Assembly (NCBI GenBank): GCA_024682015.1
Contig: JAIKZT010000055.1
Location: 1-14,338, forward strand
DNA: 14,338 bases
Reading direction: 5' to 3'
From: Clostridia bacterium
Lineage (GTDB): Bacteria; Bacillota; Clostridia; Peptostreptococcales; Anaerovoracaceae
Below, in pieces: positions 1-6,238 of the stretch. Below the pieces are notes generated by a model that saw nothing but the letters and a program-made list of their open reading frames with translations, did not search any database and had not been told where the DNA came from. A program made the translations under genes and the position numbers. How positions within the stretch are numbered: the stretch's first letter is position 1; the number at the start of each line of letters is the position of its first letter.

Positions 1-6
1 AGGAGG
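1..6 (+). promoter_or_regulatory. Ribosome-binding site of the glycyl radical enzyme gene
   Basis: A full AGGAGG Shine-Dalgarno sequence lies eight bases before the ATG at 15. It fixes the start codon and shows that the gene is complete at its 5' end, although its promoter lies outside the window. Confidence 0.85.
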
Positions 7-14
7 ACAAACGC

Positions 15-2399
15 ATGCAATTAAACGACCGCCTTCTGAAGATGAGAAATAAATTGTGGGACACCCGTCCCTGCATCACGGCCGAGCGCCTGGTGCTGGC
101 GACGGAAGCGTACCAGAAGTTCGCGGGAGAGAACATCCCGGAATTTCGCGCCAAAGTCGTCAACTATATCATGGAGCACATGACCACGCTCATCATGGAG
201 AACGAGCTCATCGTAGGCACCCCCACGAACAAGTACCGCGGTGCCAACCTGCACCCGGAATTCCAGTCCAGCACGCAGTTCTATCTGCAGGAACTGGACG
301 AGTTCCCCGTCCGCACGAAGGACCCGTACGACGTTTCCCCGGAAGACAGAGCGACCATTCTGGAATACCTGCCCTACTGGGAAGGCAAGGCGATGCAGGA
401 CATCGCGAGACCGGCTCTGCCCACCCACACCGTCGAGTGCATGGGCGACGACATCATCACCGTCGGCCTGACGAACGGCGTATCCGGCGAGACGACCTGC
501 GACCACGAAACGCTGCTGAAGATCGGCTTAAAGGGCTATATGGAGCAGTGCCAGAAGAACATTGACGCCATGCTGCCCAAGTGCCAGCTGGACGAGGAAA
601 AGATCAACTACTGGCGCGCCTGCATCATCCAGTGCCAGGGCCTGATCACCTACGCTCACAGAATGGCTGACGAAGCGGAACGCCAGGCAGCGGAATGCGC
701 GGATGAAAAGCGCAAAAAGGAACTGCTGAAGATCGCGGAAGTTTGCAGATGGGTGCCGGAGAATCCGCCCAGAACGTTCCAGGAAGCGCTGCAGATGATC
801 TGGTTCGCCCATACGTATTTCCACATCGAAGTCTGCACCACGGCCAACGGCTTCGGCAGATTCGACCAGTACATGTGGCCGTACTATAAGAAAGACGTCA
901 TCGACGAAAAGAACATCACCGAGGAAGAAGCGTTCGAGCTGCTGGCCTGCCTGTACCTGAAGGCCTGCGAAGTCTACGAAGTGCGCGACCACTGGTATGC
1001 CACCGGTTTCGCCGGTTATCCCATGTGGGAGATCCTGGTGGTAGGCGGACAGACTCCGGACGGCAAGGACGCGACCAACGAACTGTCCTACCTCTGCCTG
1101 GAAGTCGCCAACCAGCTGAAGACCACCCAGCCCGTCATGGCGGTGCGCGTCTGGGACGGCACGCCCGAAGCGCTGGTCCGCAAGGGCTGCGAGATGATCC
1201 AGGACGGTCAGGCAAACCCCGGCTTCTTCAACGATTACACCGCGATGCAGATGGCGCTCGGCAAGGGCTGCACCATCGAAGAAGCCCGCGACTGGACGAT
1301 CGTGGGCTGCATCCAGCCGGGTCCCGGCGGCGGCTCCACGGACGGTTCCCCGGACGCCGGCTACGTGAACATGGGCAAGGTCGTCAACTTCGTTCTGCAC
1401 AACGGCGTGGACCCCGACACGGGCAAGCTGATGGGCCTGCAGACCGGCGATCCCAGAGATTTCAAGGATATCGAAGAGTTCAAGGAAGCCTGCAGGAAGC
1501 AGATCCTGTACTTCTACCGCATGATCTGCGACGGCTACAACGTGATGCAGTCCATGCACCAGACCCGCTTCCCGGTCATCTTCGCCAGCATGCTGACGAA
1601 GGGATGCGTAGAGAGCGGCCGCAGCGTACAGCACGGCGGCGCGAAGTACACGACCGCAGGCCTGTACCTCACGGGCGCTGCCAATCTGGCGGACTCCATC
1701 GCGGCGATCGACGTCTGCGTCTACAAGGATAAGCTGCTCACCATGGACGAGCTCATCCATGCCTGCGACACCAACTTTGAGGAAGAGAACGGCGAACGCA
1801 TCCGTCAGCTGCTGCTGAACCGTCCGCCGAAGTTCGGCAACGACGATGCCTATGTGGACGGCATCTATCACGACATGATGCAGTTCATCGCGGAGAACGT
1901 GCAGAAGTGGCCCGACGCCAGAGGCGGCTGGTACTCCTTCAACGTCCATTCCCAGACGGTGAACGTGGCTCACGGCCAGGTGACCGGCGCTACGCCGGAC
2001 GGCCGCAAGGCGGGCGAACCGTTCTGCGACAACGCTTCCCCGATGATGGGAAGAGATACTTCCGGCCCCACCGCTACGGTCAAGTCCGTGGCTTCCATGG
2101 GTCAGGCGTCCTTCCACGACGGCGCGCTGTTCAACCTCCGCTTTGACCCGAAGGGCGTCGAAGGCGAAAAGGGCCTGCAGAGCATCGAAGGCGTCATCCG
2201 CACGTACTTCAAACACGGCGGCGAGCACATCCAGATCAACGTCGTCGACACCGAGACCTTAAGAGACGCGCAGATCCATCCAGAGATGCACAAGGGCCTG
2301 ATGGTCCGCGTGGCGGGCTACATGGCCTACTTCACCGAGCTGGACAAGAGCGCGCAGGATACGATCATCTACCGCACGGCCCATTTTGAAAAAGACTGA
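15..2399 (+). CDS. Glycyl radical enzyme, PFL/dehydratase-like family, substrate unknown
   Basis: This 794-residue protein has the length and both signatures of the pyruvate formate-lyase/dehydratase family of glycyl radical enzymes. Near the C terminus is VRVAGYMAYF, with the radical-bearing glycine at G768. The thiyl-radical cysteine is C432 in VGCIQPGPGG. Other family-typical stretches are NPPRTFQEALQMIWF (about residues 250-264) and ATPDGRKAGEPF (about 659-670). Such cytosolic, oxygen-sensitive enzymes need a radical-SAM activase, and none is in the window. In the characterised eliminases and arylacetate decarboxylases I recall (CutC, glycerol dehydratase, HypD, HPAD), a glutamate sits two residues after the cysteine. 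Here it is Q434, so I do not assign a substrate. The overall pattern is closer to HypD/HPAD-type enzymes than to true PFL. Leucine codons are mostly CTG, and G+C is higher than in later genes (40 of 60 bases at 1261-1320 against 25 of 60 at 4681-4740). It may be cargo or an adjoining host gene. Confidence 0.93.
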   Translation: MQLNDRLLKMRNKLWDTRPCITAERLVLATEAYQKFAGENIPEFRAKVVNYIMEHMTTLIMENELIVGTPTNKYRGANLHPEFQSSTQFYLQELDEFPVRTKDPYDVSPEDRATILEYLPYWEGKAMQDIARPALPTHTVECMGDDIITVGLTNGVSGETTCDHETLLKIGLKGYMEQCQKNIDAMLPKCQLDEEKINYWRACIIQCQGLITYAHRMADEAERQAAECADEKRKKELLKIAEVCRWVPENPPRTFQEALQMIWFAHTYFHIEVCTTANGFGRFDQYMWPYYKKDVIDEKNITEEEAFELLACLYLKACEVYEVRDHWYATGFAGYPMWEILVVGGQTPDGKDATNELSYLCLEVANQLKTTQPVMAVRVWDGTPEALVRKGCEMIQDGQANPGFFNDYTAMQMALGKGCTIEEARDWTIVGCIQPGPGGGSTDGSPDAGYVNMGKVVNFVLHNGVDPDTGKLMGLQTGDPRDFKDIEEFKEACRKQILYFYRMICDGYNVMQSMHQTRFPVIFASMLTKGCVESGRSVQHGGAKYTTAGLYLTGAANLADSIAAIDVCVYKDKLLTMDELIHACDTNFEEENGERIRQLLLNRPPKFGNDDAYVDGIYHDMMQFIAENVQKWPDARGGWYSFNVHSQTVNVAHGQVTGATPDGRKAGEPFCDNASPMMGRDTSGPTATVKSVASMGQASFHDGALFNLRFDPKGVEGEKGLQSIEGVIRTYFKHGGEHIQINVVDTETLRDAQIHPEMHKGLMVRVAGYMAYFTELDKSAQDTIIYRTAHFEKD

Positions 2400-2492
2400 G
2401 GCAAACGGAACAGGCGCGGCCGATGGCAAAATAACAGAAGGCGCTGTATCATGAAATAAAGGACGAACAGCAAGAAGAAAGGATGGTGCAAC

Positions 2493-2633
2493 ATGTCCAT
2501 TTTAGGGATAGATTGGGACGGAAACGGCGTGCTCGACGGTTTCGACACGGCGTTCGACATGATGATCATGCAACAGCAAGTGGACGAAGAGGAAGAGGAG
2601 AAGCGCAGAAGAGAAGAAGAGGAAGATGAATGA
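2493..2633 (+). CDS. 46-residue acidic microprotein with an EF-hand/dockerin-like loop
   Basis: A short ORF begins at ATG 2493 after GAAAGGA, and its TGA overlaps the next start (ATGA at 2630-2633), which indicates translational coupling. Residues 7-18 read DWDGNGVLDGFD. This matches a calcium-binding loop with acidic or amide side chains at loop positions 1, 3, 5, 9 and 12 and glycine at 6. A short helix-like stretch containing FDMMIMQQQ follows, then a highly charged tail (about residues 31-46) made almost entirely of Glu, Arg, Lys and Asp. There is no signal peptide or membrane segment. I do not recognise a named family. Metal binding and a protein-adaptor role are inferences from the loop. 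The ORF has convincing spacing, a ribosome-binding site and coupling, so it is probably translated. Confidence 0.72.
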   Translation: MSILGIDWDGNGVLDGFDTAFDMMIMQQQVDEEEEEKRRREEEEDE

Positions 2634-3205
2634 AAGCCAATATCAGAGACACATTCATAGCTGAATACAAGCAGCTCGAGCGCTGTGTAGACGAACTGTC
2701 AGATTTCGAAAGATTTTTCGCTTTTGAAAGAGCTCTTCCGGAAAGCGAGTCGACGAAGATGGAGATGTGCAGAATGATGAGAAACTTCATCATGCGCAGC
2801 AATGATCCGGCATTCGTCCTTCCGACAGAAGAAATGGTAGACTTCCTTCGGGAGAAGCAAAAAGAGGTTATAAAAAACGAAGTGACGGCTGAAAAACTCA
2901 TGACGAGGGTCGCTTCGGTGAGTTCGGATCTGACGCCGCAGGATGTGGCGGAAAAGGTGCTTGAGCGCGGATTCGTGCCTGTCGTTAACGGCGACGGTTC
3001 ATTCGCCGGGATCATTACGGAAAAGAGCATCATCAAGGCCGTAGCCGAAGGACGTCTTAACGAAAAGATGTCGTCGTTTAAGATCTTCATGGAGCATCCA
3101 GAGTCGTTGTCTCCAAGAGATAGGACGAAGGGGCTTCACGGAGAGTTTGTGGTCACGGATAACGGCCAGCGCACAGGAAAATACAAAGGGATGCTGTGTC
3201 TATAG
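2630..3205 (+). CDS. CBS-domain protein with one clear CBS motif
   Basis: This is a 191-residue soluble protein. Residues 1-80 look helical and charged and resemble nothing I know. From about residue 86 there is a CBS-domain pattern: AEKLMTRVASVSSDL, then FVPVVNGDGSFAGIITEKSI, ending near residue 140. CBS domains usually occur in pairs (Bateman modules) that bind adenine nucleotides. Here only one copy is clear. The C-terminal stretch EFVVTDNGQRTGKYKGML resembles the second half of a CBS repeat, so a short or degenerate second copy is possible. The start overlaps the microprotein stop and the phosphoesterase gene begins five bases after this stop, so the three genes are probably co-translated. 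A regulatory or nucleotide-sensing role is inferred; the ligand is unknown. Confidence 0.78.
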   Translation: MKANIRDTFIAEYKQLERCVDELSDFERFFAFERALPESESTKMEMCRMMRNFIMRSNDPAFVLPTEEMVDFLREKQKEVIKNEVTAEKLMTRVASVSSDLTPQDVAEKVLERGFVPVVNGDGSFAGIITEKSIIKAVAEGRLNEKMSSFKIFMEHPESLSPRDRTKGLHGEFVVTDNGQRTGKYKGMLCL

Positions 3206-3209
3206 AGCA

Positions 3210-3839
3210 ATGGGCAAGATAAGATACATAGCGGACAGCCATTTCGGAAAACCGGAAATCATCCCGTTCGACGAAAGACCATTCAGATCTGTCGAAGAGA
3301 TGGATGCCGTCATGATGAAGAAGTGGAATGAGGCTGTCGCGCCGGATGATACAGTATACATAATAGGAGATTTCTGCGACGATAAGGAAAGCAGATACAT
3401 AGACCTGCTCGAGCACCTAAACGGCGAGAAGGTGATGATACTCGGAAATCACGAAAGGTATTATCACAAGATCAGCGAAAGGATCCGTTCGATGTACAAG
3501 GTCGTAACAGACTTTCACATCATGCAGGATGGGGACAGATGCGTCGTGATGTGCCACTACCCGCTCTACATGTTCCCGATGGATTACGTGGAGAACGCGT
3601 GGATGCTGCATGGGCATATCCATAACGTGAGACTTGAGGCAGTGTCTGAACGAATCAAGGAAATGCTGAAGGGTGAGTGCCCGGCAGAAGAAAAACTCCT
3701 TTATCCAAGGGGGCAGGTGGTCAACGTCGGATGCATGATGCCGTGGATGGATTACGCGCCAAGGACGCTTGACGAGATCATCGCAGGATACAGAAAAGGC
3801 GCAGAAAGCATTGGAGATGACGAAGATGACAACGAGTAA
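3210..3839 (+). CDS. Calcineurin-like metallophosphoesterase
   Basis: This 209-residue protein carries the complete set of metallophosphoesterase motifs in order: D9-x-H11 (ADSHFG), G53-D54 (IIGDFCDD), G79-N80-H81-E82 (LGNHE), H116 (MCHYPLY) and G135-H136-x-H138 (HGHIHN). These residues coordinate two metal ions and hydrolyse phosphomonoesters or diesters. The ATG at 3210 is preferred over an upstream in-frame start at 3147, because the fold begins at once with KIRYIADSHFG and 3210 follows the CBS stop by only four bases. The Shine-Dalgarno sequence is weak, which fits coupling to the upstream gene. The C terminus is acidic (DDEDDNE). The substrate is unknown. Related domains act on DNA ends, on RNA 2',3'-cyclic phosphate ends and on cyclic nucleotides. 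The RNA ligase gene 390 bases downstream makes RNA end healing a reasonable guess. Confidence 0.9.
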   Translation: MGKIRYIADSHFGKPEIIPFDERPFRSVEEMDAVMMKKWNEAVAPDDTVYIIGDFCDDKESRYIDLLEHLNGEKVMILGNHERYYHKISERIRSMYKVVTDFHIMQDGDRCVVMCHYPLYMFPMDYVENAWMLHGHIHNVRLEAVSERIKEMLKGECPAEEKLLYPRGQVVNVGCMMPWMDYAPRTLDEIIAGYRKGAESIGDDEDDNE

Positions 3840-4002
3840 CGGCTCCGGCGTAAGGCCAGCGAAAAGAAAAGTTATGCCGAAGGAGCGGGAGCTGAGCATC
3901 GGGTATTCCGACGCACAGCTTACTGTGATTCTGGCTGCGACAGCATTCCTGTGCACGGCAGCCATCGTAATGCTCGCATTCTTTCTCACTTCTTTAAGAT
4001 AA
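3826..4002 (+). CDS. Small single-pass membrane protein, unknown function
   Basis: This 58-residue ORF overlaps the end of the phosphoesterase gene by 14 bases. The ATG at 3826 is chosen because GGAG (3813-3816) lies nine bases upstream; an in-frame ATG at 3817 would sit directly against that site. The first 25 residues are hydrophilic and basic (RPAKRKVMPKERE), and the rest is one hydrophobic segment (about residues 30-55, LTVILAATAFLCTAAIVMLAFFL). By the positive-inside rule the N terminus should be cytoplasmic. It ends the cluster and is followed at once by a terminator. I recognise no family. A holin-like or membrane-anchor role cannot be told apart from the sequence. Confidence 0.6.
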   Translation: MTTSNGSGVRPAKRKVMPKERELSIGYSDAQLTVILAATAFLCTAAIVMLAFFLTSLR

Positions 4003-4030
4003 CGCCGGGCGACAAAGAACGGCATCAGAA

Positions 4031-4087
4031 AAAAAACGCCTTTCAGATGAGCGGCAGCGGCCGCAAACTGAAAAGCGTTTTTATTTT
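4031..4087 (+). terminator. Intrinsic terminator after the CBS/phosphoesterase cluster
   Basis: AAAAACGCCTTTCAG (4032-4046) pairs with CTGAAAAGCGTTTTT (4068-4082) with one mismatch, around a GC-rich loop, and is followed by T-rich sequence (TTTTTATTTTTT). The eight A residues before the stem would give a T-run on the other strand, so it could act in both directions. It separates the upstream cluster from the RNA ligase promoter. Confidence 0.88.
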
Positions 4088-4152
4088 TTGTCCGTAGTGT
4101 GTACATTACGTGTAAAAAACAGTGAAATTTCAATCGAGAGAAGCGAAAGTGA

Positions 4153-4181
4153 TTGACGAAATACAATAAAAATGATATAAT
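4153..4181 (+). promoter_or_regulatory. Sigma-70-type promoter of the RNA ligase gene
   Basis: TTGACG (4153-4158) and TATAAT (4176-4181) are separated by exactly 17 bases of A/T-rich sequence. One -35 base departs from consensus and the -10 is perfect. Transcription should begin around 4187-4190. The promoter sits directly downstream of a terminator, so this is a fresh transcription unit served by the host's housekeeping polymerase. Confidence 0.88.
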
Positions 4182-4188
4182 ATATGTA

Positions 4189-4202
4189 CCTTCTTCGGAA
4201 GG
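4189..4202 (+). promoter_or_regulatory. C(UUCG)G hairpin at the predicted mRNA 5' end
   Basis: CCTTC-TTCG-GAAGG forms a five-base-pair stem closed by C-G around a UUCG loop, an exceptionally stable tetraloop. With the promoter at 4153-4181, transcription would begin within a few bases of the stem, placing the hairpin at the extreme 5' end. Such terminal hairpins are known to protect bacterial messages from 5'-dependent decay; that role here is inferred. Confidence 0.65.
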
Positions 4203-4229
4203 ACATATTTTCGAGAAAGGAGAGGACAT

Positions 4230-5597
4230 ATGAATGAGATCTCGGAAGCATTGAACATGATCGACATGCTGGCAGACGCGCTTGGACTTCGTACTGATCC
4301 GCAGGACCTTTACCGCAGCGCGGTAATGTCTTTGGGAAGCGTGAAGGCAGAAGACGTACCGGAAGAACTCGGTCCGAAACTTGCTGCGTTTCTGGATCAC
4401 ATGGATCCGCAGGAGATCTCTCCGGAAGACTTTGGGGCAGGGTCGTTCTCAAACCTTCCGGCTGGTACTCTTATCGCTCACGTGAGGGCCGTCCTGAAGA
4501 GCGTGACGTACAACCAGAAGGATGAGCTGCTGCTCCTTAAGTACAGCAAAGCCATCTGGGAGTGCGGATGGAACAGATTCGCTCTCAGATGCCGCGGCAA
4601 AGTGATCAACATGAAGACTCGCGAGATCGTGAGCTATCCGTTCGACAAATTCTTCAATCTGAACGAAGTAAGTTCGACCTCTGAAGAAAAAGTCGAAAAA
4701 GCACTGTCAGAAGCTGATGAAGTAACCGTGACAGACAAGATCGACGGCTCAATGATCGCAGTCAGCAGATACAAGGGGGAGCTCCTTGTAACGACGAACG
4801 GAGAGTTCAATAACATCCAGATCGACCTGGCGAACGCACTGATCGATGAGATGTACCCAAAGTTCAGGGAAGACGCACCTGATGGTCTCACGTTCATCTT
4901 CGAGCTCGTGCATCCGGAAAACAAGATCATCATCGACTACGGAAACGAAAAGGCGCTCTACCTTCTGGGTGTAAGGGACCTTAAGACTCAGAGGCTGATG
5001 GACAGGGGCTTTGTCACAGCTTTCGCGAAAAAGCACGGATTCAAGCTTCCGGCGTCATTCGACCCGAAGGATCTTGAGGACTTCAAGGAAGAGGCTCTCA
5101 CGACAAAGGGTGCGGGGCGCGAAGGCTGGGTATTCCTCGCGAGCAACGAACGCGGACAGTTCATGTTCAAGCTCAAGTTCGCGGAGTACTTCACTCTCGC
5201 CAAGATCAAAGCCATCCCGTCACTCCAGAAAGTGTACGTTCTTATTCAAAACGACATGCTGGACGACATGCTCGCAGTGAGTGAAGGAGAACTCCTAGAA
5301 AAGCTCATCGAATGCACGCAGGCGATCTCCGAATACTTCGTCCTATTCGACAGCGAGATCAGGGAATGCTGGGACGAATTCAGCAGGCAGACGGGCGCCA
5401 GGCGCGGAAATATGACGAACGAAGAGCTTGGAAGGCTGGCGGCCTTCGCAAAGGGAAGTCCGTTCATGCAGTTCGTTATGAGGTACGCGAGGGGGTACGA
5501 GGTAAAGAGCCTGGAAGACCTGAGCATCCCGCCGAAGACATTCGAGAAGATGTGCGCCTTCATCGACGCGAAAAGAGGAAAAACCCCGGAAGCCTGA
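4230..5597 (+). CDS. T4 Rnl1-like ATP-dependent RNA ligase
   Basis: This 455-residue protein joins RNA 5'-phosphate and 3'-hydroxyl ends using ATP. The nucleotidyltransferase motifs are present in order: SYPFDKFFNLNE (motif Ia region, about residues 136-147, like the T4 Rnl1 KFFN sequence), motif I DKIDGSM with the adenylated lysine at K170, motif III TFIFELVHPENKIIIDYG (about 221-238), motif IV REGWVFL (about 297-303) and motif V FKLKFAEY (about 312-319). It is longer than T4 Rnl1 (374 residues), with about 100 extra residues before motif Ia. The ATG at 4230 follows AAAGGAGAGG. It has its own promoter and hairpin leader. In T4, Rnl1 repairs tRNAs cut by host anticodon nucleases. A similar counter-defence role is plausible, but no polynucleotide kinase is visible in the window. 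Confidence 0.93.
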   Translation: MNEISEALNMIDMLADALGLRTDPQDLYRSAVMSLGSVKAEDVPEELGPKLAAFLDHMDPQEISPEDFGAGSFSNLPAGTLIAHVRAVLKSVTYNQKDELLLLKYSKAIWECGWNRFALRCRGKVINMKTREIVSYPFDKFFNLNEVSSTSEEKVEKALSEADEVTVTDKIDGSMIAVSRYKGELLVTTNGEFNNIQIDLANALIDEMYPKFREDAPDGLTFIFELVHPENKIIIDYGNEKALYLLGVRDLKTQRLMDRGFVTAFAKKHGFKLPASFDPKDLEDFKEEALTTKGAGREGWVFLASNERGQFMFKLKFAEYFTLAKIKAIPSLQKVYVLIQNDMLDDMLAVSEGELLEKLIECTQAISEYFVLFDSEIRECWDEFSRQTGARRGNMTNEELGRLAAFAKGSPFMQFVMRYARGYEVKSLEDLSIPPKTFEKMCAFIDAKRGKTPEA

Positions 5598-5623
5598 CGA
5601 AGTAAAGGCCAAGGGTTTTAACA

Positions 5624-5644
5624 GGGGCATGGCCGGCGAGCCCC
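5624..5644 (+). repeat. Small inverted repeat between the RNA ligase gene and the next gene
   Basis: GGGGC (5624-5628) can pair with GCCCC (5640-5644) around an 11-base loop that contains GCCGGC. A second GCCGGC follows nearby, allowing an alternative pairing. No T-run follows, so this is not a terminator. It may affect processing or the balance of translation between the two genes. No promoter is visible in this 91-base gap. Confidence 0.3.
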
Positions 5645-5688
5645 GGAATACAAAAACCGCCGGCAGAAAGTGGAACGAAGGAGAAGAC

Positions 5689-6186
5689 ATGGGTATCAAG
5701 TATTATCATCACGATCCGCTGTACCCGCAGGAGTTCAGATCGGATAAGGGGTACTGCCTCAACCCGCAGAGAGCAAGGATAGTCGAAGAAGACTGTCCCG
5801 AGGCAACGAAGGCTGACGTCGACGACGTCATCAGAGCATTGAGAAGACAGAGAAAGCATGACGTGATCGACCAGGTCATGCGCAAGTATTCCAGGTTCTA
5901 CGAAGACTGCGAGTGGAAGACCGAAAGGAACCGTTTCGTCGGCACGACCGCCGATCTGGAAAACTGCACGATCACGACATACAACAGCGCGAAGTACATC
6001 AACGGTATCCCGGCATACTGTTACAAGCTGGCTCACGACTCAGCCTACAACCCACCTTTAAATATCTGGACGAAAGGGTATAATTGGTTAGTGAGTAACG
6101 GCTTTACAAAAGAAGCCGAGATCGTCAAAATCAAGATCGACGGTATCCGGGAAACCGGCGGCCAGATGGCTGCTGAAGCCGTATAG
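5689..6186 (+). CDS. Conserved-looking hypothetical protein, 165 residues
   Basis: I do not recognise this protein. The ATG at 5689 is preferred over an in-frame start at 5629 because GAAGGAGAAGAC immediately precedes it and the extra 20 residues look like untranslated leader. The product is soluble, with no signal peptide or membrane segment. The N terminus is rich in Tyr and His (GIKYYHHDPLYP). A basic helical stretch follows (about residues 43-70, RALRRQRKHDVIDQVMRKYSR), then a mixed region with several aromatics, PPLNIWTKGYNWLVSNGF, and a short helical C-terminal tail. Five cysteines are scattered without a zinc-finger spacing. It lies between the RNA ligase and DNA polymerase genes on the same strand, so it is probably expressed with nucleic-acid enzymes, but no function can be assigned. 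Confidence 0.72.
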   Translation: MGIKYYHHDPLYPQEFRSDKGYCLNPQRARIVEEDCPEATKADVDDVIRALRRQRKHDVIDQVMRKYSRFYEDCEWKTERNRFVGTTADLENCTITTYNSAKYINGIPAYCYKLAHDSAYNPPLNIWTKGYNWLVSNGFTKEAEIVKIKIDGIRETGGQMAAEAV

Positions 6187-6238
6187 ACTGCGGCGAACAA
6201 GGATATTCCGGCGGTTCTGAACGAAAGGATGTTTGCCA

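Noticed and set aside
528..2228. A 566-codon open frame on the minus strand inside the glycyl radical enzyme gene
   Set aside because: It lies wholly antisense to a gene with unmistakable catalytic motifs, its product is low-complexity in Val, Ala, Arg and His with no domain, and long antisense frames are expected in GC-rich, codon-biased genes.
2440..2452. TATCAT near 2447 as a -10 element for the microprotein/CBS cluster
   Set aside because: No acceptable -35 hexamer lies 16-18 bases upstream, so a promoter cannot be supported and the cluster may be read from upstream.
2461..2482. Similarity of GGACGAAC and AAGAAAGG at 2461-2482 to the leader hairpin at 11138-11154
   Set aside because: Both are short purine-rich stretches near ribosome-binding sites; the order and spacing differ and only the second has a pairing partner. 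Probably coincidence.
6229..6231. ATG at 6229 as a possible start for dnaE
   Set aside because: It is out of frame with the polymerase. GTG 6239 is in frame, has the correct ribosome-binding spacing and gives the usual MSFTHLHVH N terminus.
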